Positions 1-5,192 of a stretch of DNA of 5,541 bases are shown piece after piece. The first letter of the stretch is position 1, and every line of letters begins with the position of its first letter. The position numbers were made by a program, and so were the translations under genes. A model generated the notes under the pieces. The model was given only the letters and a program-made list of their open reading frames with translations, did not search any database and was not told where the DNA came from. The DNA comes from Paracoccaceae bacterium (lineage in GTDB: Bacteria; Pseudomonadota; Alphaproteobacteria; Rhodobacterales; Rhodobacteraceae), in assembly GCA_011525185.1 (NCBI GenBank), contig WTIQ01000424.1:1-5541 (forward strand). Reading direction: 5' to 3'.

Positions 1-54
<54 letters not shown>

Positions 55-67
55 GTTTGCCATCAAA

Positions 68-96
68 TCTCTATGCAATGAACCAAGTGGGTTCAA
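68..96 (-). promoter_or_regulatory. Candidate sigma-70-type promoter for tRNA-Ala
   Basis: On the minus strand TTGAAC (91-96) is separated by exactly 17 bases from TAGAGA (68-73). This would start transcription near base 61, about seven bases before the tRNA 5' end at 54. Position and spacing fit a stable-RNA promoter. The -10 match is only partial, so this is a pattern-based inference. The spacer contains the dyad TGAACC-N5-GGTTCA (79-95). Confidence 0.4.
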
Positions 97-97
97 G

Positions 98-122
98 CAA
101 AAAAGAGATTTTTACATCTCTT
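98..122 (-). terminator. Intrinsic terminator of the FYDLN gene, overlapping its stop codon
   Basis: In the minus-strand transcript the arms AAGAGAT (plus 116-122) and ATCTCTT (plus 103-109) form a 7-bp stem with a six-base loop. They run directly into more T residues, giving a T-rich tail. The UAA stop of the FYDLN gene (112-114) lies in the loop, so the hairpin is built partly from the last codons. The stem has few G-C pairs, which lowers confidence, but the U-tract and its position just before the tRNA promoter support it. Confidence 0.5.
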
Positions 123-441
123 CCTCCTCGGAAGAGACATCAGCGATATCCTCAAGAGGCACATTGTCCTCGTCATCGTCTTCCAAAATATCGTCACCGA
201 GATCCATATCCACGTTATCATCATCGTCTTCTAGGATAACGGCATCATCTTCCATATCAGTTGTCTGAGATGATTTTGCGGACATATCTGCATCATCTGC
301 GGAAATCATCCGTGTTTTTGACGTATCAATCTCGACCACTTCACCCGTGTACGGGCTTACGATAGGGTTGCGGTTCAAATCATAGAAACGCTTGCCTGTC
401 GTTGGGCATACGCGCTTAACACCCCATTCCTCTTTTGGCAT
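112..441 (-). CDS. FYDLN acid domain protein (TIGR02300 family), function unknown
   Basis: This is a 109-residue protein of the FYDLN-acid family (PF09538/TIGR02300), found mainly in alphaproteobacteria and without a known biochemical role. The N-terminus carries the defining block CPTTGKRFYDLN (residues 12-23), followed by PIVSPYTGEVVE. From about residue 62 the chain is dominated by Asp and Glu, with runs such as EDDDDN and LEDDDED and a final EEEE, so it is very acidic and probably disordered. Family members often show a CPxCG pair resembling a zinc ribbon. Here only Cys12 remains, so zinc binding is unlikely. The start at 441 has an AGAGGA ribosome site seven bases upstream. The gene points toward tRNA-Ala and is divergent from the YgjP-like gene. 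Family assignment is firm; function is unknown. Confidence 0.9.
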   Translation of the reverse strand: MPKEEWGVKRVCPTTGKRFYDLNRNPIVSPYTGEVVEIDTSKTRMISADDADMSAKSSQTTDMEDDAVILEDDDDNVDMDLGDDILEDDDEDNVPLEDIADVSSEEEEM

Positions 442-569
442 CGGCTGTTCCTCTTAACCTTGTCGCTCTCTTGAAGATTTGGGCCAACTGCCATAACACT
501 TGGCCAGTGTCAAAGGAATTAGCACAAAAAATTGAAGAATCTGTATGTGTTCGCGTGAATTTACATCAA
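442..569. promoter_or_regulatory. Divergent intergenic region between the FYDLN and YgjP-like genes
   Basis: These 128 bases must hold promoters for both flanking genes. On the minus strand a perfect TTGACA (507-512) lies about 65 bases upstream of the FYDLN start, but no convincing -10 box was found at 16-18 bases from it. The dyad ACACT-N5-AGTGT (496-510) overlaps this -35-like box and could be an operator. No clear promoter was found for the YgjP-like gene. Confidence 0.3.
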
Positions 570-1256
570 ATGGATGAGTATAGCATTCCCGAAGCAGCTG
601 ATTTATCGGTTCTTATCCATCGTTCGCGACGCGCCCGCCGGCTGACACTTCGTGTGTCATCCGTTGATGGGAGGGCCAAGGTGACAGCGCCCGACTTTAT
701 CTCAGAGGCACACATCAACGCTTTTATCCTCAAAAATGAGAGTTGGTTACGAGAAAAGCTCGGGGCCGTCCCCACTCTGATTGACGTCACGATTGGCACC
801 CGCATTCAAATTGAAGGGCAAGAGTATTTGCTCTCCAGCCACTCTAAGAGAGCTGTCTGCCTCAGCGACGAGCTCCTATTGGTACCAGAGCGCTCGTCTT
901 TGCCCAATCGTTCGGTGTTGGCGTACCTGAAGGAGTTGTGCAGAGATAGAGTAACCTATTGGGCTGATTTATATACAAAAAAACGTGGGACGCAGTATAC
1001 GAAGGTGACGCTGCGTGACACCCGCAGCCGCTGGGGCTCCTGTACGGATAGGGGAGGCTTGATGTTTTCATGGCGCTTGATCATGGCCCCGCCAGCCGTT
1101 TTGCAATATGTCGTTGCCCATGAAGTCGCTCACCTCGAAGAAATGAACCATTCCAAGGCGTTTTGGTCGATTACAAAAGGCCTGTACGGTGAATATTCAA
1201 AAGAAAGAGATTGGCTGCGCAAAAACGGGGCATCTCTTCATCGTTTTCGATTTTGA
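570..1256 (+). CDS. YgjP-like (SprT/WLM-type) zinc metallopeptidase-fold protein, M48/DUF45 family
   Basis: This is a 228-residue member of the YgjP/DUF45 family (PF01863), a soluble gluzincin-fold protein usually listed as an M48-type metallopeptidase. The E. coli relative YgjP has also been reported to act on UTP, so protease activity should not be assumed. The zinc site is clear: HEVAH at residues 184-188 and a likely third ligand His194 in NHSKAFW. The family hallmark RSRWGSC is at 152-158, and the N-terminal RRARRLTLRVS block (about 20-30) is typical. Family alignment favours the ATG at 570. In-frame codons extend back to a TTG at 435, but that version would overlap the FYDLN start and add 45 residues with no family character. 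No strong ribosome site precedes 570, and GTG 555 is an alternative start. The GntR gene follows after 36 bases and may be co-transcribed. Confidence 0.88.
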   Translation: MDEYSIPEAADLSVLIHRSRRARRLTLRVSSVDGRAKVTAPDFISEAHINAFILKNESWLREKLGAVPTLIDVTIGTRIQIEGQEYLLSSHSKRAVCLSDELLLVPERSSLPNRSVLAYLKELCRDRVTYWADLYTKKRGTQYTKVTLRDTRSRWGSCTDRGGLMFSWRLIMAPPAVLQYVVAHEVAHLEEMNHSKAFWSITKGLYGEYSKERDWLRKNGASLHRFRF

Positions 1257-1292
1257 GGTTGACCCAGCGCTTCGTTTTGTGATCACAGATAT

Positions 1293-1934
1293 ATGATGCA
1301 AAAACCTGATCAAAATCAATCTGCCCATTATCGCGTCTACCGCGGCCTTAGAAACCAGATTATGTTTGGTATAATCGACCCTGGTAAATCGCTGACCTTG
1401 AGAGGCCTTGGCAAGGAATTTGGAGTATCTATGACCCCCGCACGTGAGGCGGTCAATCGCTTGGTGGCCGAAGGGGCTCTCTCGATGTCAGGCTCTGGTC
1501 GTGTGACCACCCCAGAACTGAGTAATGAGCGCATTGAAGAGCTTTCTGCGCTGCGCTCGCTTATTGAAGTGGAACTGGCCAGTCGCGCATTGCCGCGGGC
1601 ACATCTCGCGCTGATAGAGCGACTAAAATCTATCAACGGGATGATCGGTACCGCCGTGAGCAATTATGATGCGGTCTCTTACATACGAACGAACCTTGAT
1701 TTTCATCGCACACTTTATTTACGCGCCCAAGCCCCAGCTATGCTCGCAATGGCTGAAACCGTCTGGTTACAACTTGGACCGACAATGCGCAGGCTATATG
1801 AACAAAGACGTCGAAACGAACCGCCGCACAATCATAAACTGATCCTTGCTGCCCTCGCAGCTGGAGATGAGCCCAGCTTGCGTCTCGCTGTTCGCTCTGA
1901 TGTGACGCAAGGTCTAAGGATGCTGACCAGTTAA
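1293..1934 (+). CDS. GntR family transcriptional regulator, FCD (FadR C-terminal domain) type
   Basis: This 213-residue DNA-binding regulator has an N-terminal winged helix-turn-helix (about residues 13-75), including LRGLGKEFGVSMTPAREAVNRLVAEGAL, the classic GntR recognition region. An all-helical FCD effector domain follows (about 82-210). FCD domains bind small organic acids, often through a metal held by Asp/Asn and His residues. Here Asn134 and His138 (NLDFH) and His181 (HNHKLILAAL) match three ligand positions, while Asp203 sits where a His is usual. The effector cannot be told from sequence. ATG codons at 1293 and 1296 are both possible; neither has a clear ribosome site. It follows the YgjP-like gene by 36 bases and its stop overlaps that of accA, which is convergent. 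Control of the dgc operon is possible but unsupported by position, since accA lies between. Confidence 0.9.
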   Translation: MMQKPDQNQSAHYRVYRGLRNQIMFGIIDPGKSLTLRGLGKEFGVSMTPAREAVNRLVAEGALSMSGSGRVTTPELSNERIEELSALRSLIEVELASRALPRAHLALIERLKSINGMIGTAVSNYDAVSYIRTNLDFHRTLYLRAQAPAMLAMAETVWLQLGPTMRRLYEQRRRNEPPHNHKLILAALAAGDEPSLRLAVRSDVTQGLRMLTS

Positions 1935-1940
1935 TTTAAC
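1930..1940. repeat. Palindrome GTTAA-T-TTAAC holding both convergent stop codons
   Basis: This is an 11-base perfect dyad with a single central T. The TAA stop of the GntR gene (1932-1934) and the TAA stop of accA (minus strand, 1931-1933) both lie in its left arm. The coding regions therefore overlap tail to tail by four bases, leaving no intergenic space for a shared terminator. Confidence 0.7.
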
Positions 1941-2890
1941 TTGTTGCTGCCCATTGTAAGAAAACGTTTGCGCCTATCGGAGACAAGTGCTTTTGGCGAT
2001 TTAGTAGAAAGCTCAGCCAAAAAATCACGGATGGCCTCTTTAACGCTGTCAAATGTCATGTCAGGATTACGATGAGCGCCACCGGTTGGCTCATCAATCA
2101 CTTTGTCATTTACACCCAATTTCTTGAGGTCTTGGGCCGTCAAACGCAAGGCTTCGGCCGCTTCTTTCATTTTTTCCGCATTTTTCCAAAGGATTGAAGC
2201 GCAGCCCTCTGGACTGATCACAGAATAAATCGAATGCTCTAGCATGGCCACGCGATTTGCTGTGGCAAAGGCAACTGCCCCACCAGAGCCACCCTCTCCG
2301 ATGACAACCGAAATTAACGGGACTTTGATCTGCAAACATTTTTCAGTGGAACGGGCAATCGCCTCAGACTGTCCCCGCTCTTCTGCCCCCTTCCCGGGAT
2401 ACGCCCCAGGAGTATCAACAAGCGTGATCACTGGCAGACCGAATTTATCCGCAAGTTCCATGAGGCGAATGGCCTTTCGATAGCCTTCGGGACGGGCCAT
2501 GCCAAAGTTGTGCTCGATCCGACTTTTCGTGTCATGCCCTTTTTCGTGACCTATTACCACGACAGGCTGATCTTCAAACCGCGCAAGACCGCCCATGACC
2601 GCATGATCATCGGCAAAATTGCGATCCCCTGCGAGAGATGTAAAATCTGTAAACAAAGCCTCGATATAATCTTTGCAATGGGGTCGATCGGGGTGACGGG
2701 CTACCTGACATTTCCGCCACGGCGTGAGCGACGAATAAAGATCCACCAAAAGATCAGAGGCCTTTTTGTCCAAAGCCTCGGCTTCTGCGTCCACGTCCAT
2801 TTCTTCATTCTGGCGGGCGAGTGCACGTAGCTCTTCGGCTTTACCCTCAATTTCAGCAAGAGGTTTTTCAAACTCAAGATAATTGGTCAT
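1931..2890 (-). CDS. accA: Acetyl-CoA carboxylase carboxyltransferase subunit alpha
   Basis: AccA pairs with AccD in a cytoplasmic alpha2-beta2 carboxyltransferase that moves the carboxyl group from carboxybiotin (on AccB) to acetyl-CoA, giving malonyl-CoA for fatty-acid synthesis. The protein is 319 residues, the same as E. coli AccA. It begins MTNYLEFEKPLAEIEGK, then has a helical N-terminal segment and the crotonase-like core. Visible landmarks are SSLTPWRKCQVARHPDRP (53-70), GHEKGHDT (114-121), NFGMARPEGYRKA (128-140), VDTPGAYPG (158-166) and the Gly-rich EGGSGGA (199-205) that helps form the oxyanion hole. The frame stays open upstream to 2944, but ATG 2890 has an AGGAG ribosome site five bases upstream and is the family's usual start. 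No other acc gene is adjacent. It is convergent with the GntR gene and divergent from dgcN. Confidence 0.97.
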   Translation of the reverse strand: MTNYLEFEKPLAEIEGKAEELRALARQNEEMDVDAEAEALDKKASDLLVDLYSSLTPWRKCQVARHPDRPHCKDYIEALFTDFTSLAGDRNFADDHAVMGGLARFEDQPVVVIGHEKGHDTKSRIEHNFGMARPEGYRKAIRLMELADKFGLPVITLVDTPGAYPGKGAEERGQSEAIARSTEKCLQIKVPLISVVIGEGGSGGAVAFATANRVAMLEHSIYSVISPEGCASILWKNAEKMKEAAEALRLTAQDLKKLGVNDKVIDEPTGGAHRNPDMTFDSVKEAIRDFLAELSTKSPKALVSDRRKRFLTMGSNKLN

Positions 2891-3016
2891 GTCTGCTCCT
2901 GATCGCTCGTAGGCTCGAACCCTAGGTTGCCCCATAAAAGCCACGTGATTGGCCTATGCTTAGTATCAATAATCATCAAAGAGCAAAATGCCTACCCAGT
3001 CGATAACGAATTGAGC

Positions 3017-3032
3017 AAAAATAGTTATTTTT
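3017..3032. repeat. 16-base A/T palindrome, candidate operator or UP-like element
   Basis: AAAAATA-GT-TATTTTT is a perfect dyad with 7-base arms and a two-base centre. It lies in the accA/dgcN intergenic region, about 145 bases before dgcN and 127 before accA. It contains no G-C pairs in the arms, so it is poor as an RNA hairpin and more plausible as a protein-binding or bent-DNA site. No binding protein can be named from sequence. Confidence 0.35.
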
Positions 3033-3064
3033 CCCCGTGAGAGTCCTATATTGAAACTTTGTAC

Positions 3065-3105
3065 GATTATTAAGAGGATTGTTCGAAGATTATTCCGATA
3101 ATTCG
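3065..3105. promoter_or_regulatory. Candidate regulator-binding site upstream of dgcN (direct repeat plus dyad)
   Basis: GATTATT occurs at 3065-3071 and again at 3088-3094, a spacing of 23 bases or about two helical turns. The second copy is part of the dyad ATTAT-TCCG-ATAAT (3089-3102), and the palindrome TTCGAA (3082-3087) lies between. This cluster ends some 20 bases before the TATAAC -10 candidate, a position typical of an activator site. Published work in Pseudoalteromonas names DgcR as a positive regulator of dgcN-dgcA, but whether this site is bound by a DgcR-like protein is pure inference. Confidence 0.35.
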
Positions 3106-3175
3106 TAAAAATGCGCTCTCTTTCGTATAACATTCAACGCGATAAGTGGTCCTCTGCTACTTGGAGGATTCTGAC

Positions 3176-4177
3176 ATGATAAAGACACCATATCTTTTGT
3201 TTTTAGGCGATGCCCCTGACCAGCTTGCTGCAAAAGTGGCCCAAGGGATCAAGGATTGGAGACCTGAAAATGTGGTTGGACAGATCAGCTTAGAGGGCTG
3301 TGGCGCTGATCTGGGCATTGAAGAGCTAGATCTTGATAGCGCTTATGAAAAAGGGGCGCGGACCCTTGTTATTGGCGTTGCAAATCGTGGTGGTGTTATC
3401 TCTCAGGCTTGGAAAACTGTTTTGATCGAAGCCTTGTCAAAAGGGTATGATCTGGCCAGCGGTCTTCATAACCTGTTGCGCGACGAAGAAGATCTCGTCG
3501 AAGCGGCTGAAAAATACGGTCGTACGCTGCATGATGTGCGCGTTCCCTCTGTCAACTATCCCATTGCCAACGGGAAAACCCGAGAAGGAAAAAGATGTTT
3601 GGCCGTAGGTACAGATTGCTCGGTTGGTAAAATGTACACCGCAATGGCCATGGATAACCTCATGCGAGAGCGCGGCATGAAGAGCAGTTTTCGCGCCACT
3701 GGACAAACGGGGATTCTCATCACAGGCGATGGGGTACCTCTGGATGCTGTCATCGCTGATTTCATGGCTGGATCAATCGAATATCTCTCACCCGACAATG
3801 ATCCCGACCATTGGGATCTGATCGAGGGGCAAGGCAGCCTCTTTCACGTCTCTTATTCTGGCGTGACGATGGCTCTCATCCACGGCGGACAGCCCGATGC
3901 GCTGATCCTCTGTCACGAACCGACCCGTGAAACGATGCGCGGCCTGCCCGATTACACCCTGCCAAGTTTGGAAGAGTTGCAAGATACAGCGCTCCCTCTG
4001 GCACGCATCGCAAATCCTGCCTGTCAGGTGGCTGCGGTCTCTGTGAATACGCAGCACATGAGTGAGGAAGACGCACAAACATATCTAAACGAGGTGGAAG
4101 CACGTCTTGGATTGCCTGCAACCGATCCTTATCGGTTTGGAGCGGATAAGCTGGTGGATGCTCTTAAAGATTTATGA
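3176..4177 (+). CDS. dgcN: D-glutamate N-acetyltransferase DgcN (DUF1611 family)
   Basis: DgcN carries out the first step of the D-glutamate catabolic pathway described in marine bacteria, acetylating D-Glu to N-acetyl-D-Glu. The 333-residue protein has the two-part DUF1611 layout: an N-terminal Rossmann-like domain (about residues 1-130) and a C-terminal domain opening with a P-loop-like GTDCSVGK (145-152). It continues with ATGQTGILITGDGVPLDAV (174-192), IEGQGSLFHVSYSGV (216-230) and LCHEPTRETMRG (245-256), all characteristic of the family. The start at 3176 is fixed by GGAGG eight bases upstream; the frame extends to 3146 without family similarity. dgcA begins 17 bases after the stop (or 14 if its upstream ATG is used), indicating an operon. 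The specific function rests on family and the dgcA neighbour; DUF1611 proteins elsewhere may differ. Confidence 0.88.
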   Translation: MIKTPYLLFLGDAPDQLAAKVAQGIKDWRPENVVGQISLEGCGADLGIEELDLDSAYEKGARTLVIGVANRGGVISQAWKTVLIEALSKGYDLASGLHNLLRDEEDLVEAAEKYGRTLHDVRVPSVNYPIANGKTREGKRCLAVGTDCSVGKMYTAMAMDNLMRERGMKSSFRATGQTGILITGDGVPLDAVIADFMAGSIEYLSPDNDPDHWDLIEGQGSLFHVSYSGVTMALIHGGQPDALILCHEPTRETMRGLPDYTLPSLEELQDTALPLARIANPACQVAAVSVNTQHMSEEDAQTYLNEVEARLGLPATDPYRFGADKLVDALKDL

Positions 4178-4181
4178 TCTA

Positions 4182-4187
4182 AAGGAG
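4182..4187 (+). promoter_or_regulatory. Ribosome binding site of dgcA, deciding between two ATGs
   Basis: AAGGAG precedes two consecutive in-frame ATG codons. It is four bases from ATG 4192 and seven from ATG 4195. Usual spacing favours 4195, giving a protein that starts MQISV. Confidence 0.6.
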
Positions 4188-4194
4188 CACTATG

Positions 4195-5160
4195 ATGCAG
4201 ATTTCTGTCCAACAAGAGACCTTTCCCCTTGCGCAGGTGTTCACCATTTCGCGCGGGTCTCGTACGCAGGCGCAGGTCTTGACCGTGAAAATCAAAGAGG
4301 GCGGACATGTGGGATACGGCGAATGTGTCCCCTATGCACGTTATTCAGAAACGCTCGAGAGCGTGAGCGCGCAAATTAACGCGCTCCCTGATTTTCGCAC
4401 ACGTGAGGATTTGTATGATCTTTTGCCCGCAGGTGCCGCACGAAATGCGGCGGATTGCGCTTTGTGGGATTTAGAGGCCAAAACAGCAGGAAAACGGGCT
4501 TGGGAGTTGGCTGGGCTTCCTGCGCCAGAGCCTGAAATAACGGCTTACACGCTATCCCTTGATACCCCCGAAAACATGCAAAAACAGGCGCAAGAGAATG
4601 CCTTTCGCCCCCTTTTGAAAATTAAGCTCGGCACAGCCGATGATATGCCGCGTCTTCAGGCAGTGCGCAAAGGAGCGCCAAACTCTGATATTATCGTGGA
4701 TGCAAATGAGGGCTGGAGCCTTGAGATATATCAAGACCTCGCACCCCATCTCGTGCAGCTTGGCGTGAAACTTGTTGAACAGCCCCTACCCGCCTCCGAT
4801 GATGACGCTCTGTTGGGGATCGAACGGCCCTTGCCTGTTTGTGCAGATGAAAGCTGCCATGATCGAGAGAGTCTGAAGCATCTGAGCGGTAAATATGATG
4901 TGGTGAACATCAAGCTCGATAAAACGGGCGGATTGACCGAAGCGCTGGCCCTACGCGAGGCGGCCCTGAGCGCGGGGTATAAGGTCATGGTAGGCTGCAT
5001 GGTGGGCAGTTCGCTGGCAATGGCGCCTGCAACCTTGATTGCGCAGGGGGCTATGATCACAGATCTTGACGGTCCTTTGTTGCTCGCAAAAGATCGCGCC
5101 ACACCCTTATATTTTGACGAGAATGGTGTTCATCCCCCCGATGCTGCTTTATGGGGATAG
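4195..5160 (+). CDS. dgcA: N-acetyl-D-glutamate racemase DgcA (enolase superfamily)
   Basis: DgcA converts N-acetyl-D-Glu, the DgcN product, to N-acetyl-L-Glu by proton transfer at the alpha carbon. The 321-residue protein is an enolase-superfamily member of the muconate-lactonizing/dipeptide-epimerase subgroup. The N-terminal capping domain (about 1-110) includes FPLAQVFTISRGSRT (10-24). The barrel carries the expected catalytic set: the KxK pair Lys142/Lys144, metal ligands Asp169 (VDAN), Glu195 (VEQP) and Asp218 (ADES), and the second-side lysine in NIKLDKTGG (Lys240). The GCMVGSS segment (267-273) is typical of this subgroup. Relatives include L-Ala-D/L-Glu epimerases, so a dipeptide substrate is the main alternative; direct coupling to dgcN argues for the racemase. 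ATG 4192 is an alternative start one codon upstream. dat follows after 32 bases. Confidence 0.88.
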   Translation: MQISVQQETFPLAQVFTISRGSRTQAQVLTVKIKEGGHVGYGECVPYARYSETLESVSAQINALPDFRTREDLYDLLPAGAARNAADCALWDLEAKTAGKRAWELAGLPAPEPEITAYTLSLDTPENMQKQAQENAFRPLLKIKLGTADDMPRLQAVRKGAPNSDIIVDANEGWSLEIYQDLAPHLVQLGVKLVEQPLPASDDDALLGIERPLPVCADESCHDRESLKHLSGKYDVVNIKLDKTGGLTEALALREAALSAGYKVMVGCMVGSSLAMAPATLIAQGAMITDLDGPLLLAKDRATPLYFDENGVHPPDAALWG

Positions 5161-5192
5161 CCTAAAGACCTAATGCTGGAGACCAAAACACA

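Larger units (their letters stand above)
2891..3175. promoter_or_regulatory. Divergent accA/dgcN intergenic region with several candidate regulatory elements
   Basis: This 285-base AT-rich region has no convincing gene and must drive accA leftward and dgcN rightward. Two dyads are described separately (3017-3032 and 3065-3105). For dgcN, two weak -10 candidates exist. TATAAC (3126-3131) has a poor -35 next to the 3089-3102 dyad, as expected of an activator-dependent promoter. TATATT (3047-3052) also lacks a good -35. GGAGG at 3163-3167 lies eight bases before the dgcN ATG. For accA, AGGAG lies five bases before its ATG; no clear -10/-35 pair could be fixed. Confidence 0.5.

Noticed and set aside
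57..239. Plus-strand open frame antisense to the FYDLN gene
   Set aside because: Its Arg/His/Pro-rich translation is the antisense of Asp/Glu codons; no ribosome site or recognisable domain.
435..569. 45-residue N-terminal extension of the YgjP-like protein from TTG 435
   Set aside because: It would overlap the FYDLN start, uses a rare start codon, covers the whole divergent promoter region and does not resemble the family N-terminus, which begins near residue 570's ATG.
1878..1910. Inverted repeat TTGCGTC/GACGCAA near the end of the GntR gene, considered as a terminator for accA
   Set aside because: The 19-base loop is long and no T-run follows the stem on either strand.
1991..2022. Inverted repeat TTTTGGC/GCCAAAA inside the accA 3' end, considered as a terminator for the GntR gene
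   Set aside because: An 18-base loop and A rather than T residues after the stem in the plus direction make an intrinsic terminator unlikely.
2244..2830. Plus-strand open frames antisense to accA
   Set aside because: They mirror the well-conserved accA coding sequence and show no domain or ribosome site.
2891..2944. Upstream start for accA giving 18 extra residues
   Set aside because: ATG 2890 has a well-placed AGGAG and gives the usual 319-residue length; the extension reads through the ribosome site itself.
3146..3175. Upstream start for dgcN giving 10 extra residues
   Set aside because: The strong GGAGG at 3163-3167 fits ATG 3176, and the added residues have no family similarity.
4731..5102. 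123-codon minus-strand frame antisense to dgcA
   Set aside because: Ser/Arg-rich low-complexity translation typical of an antisense shadow; dgcA on the other strand has all its catalytic motifs.
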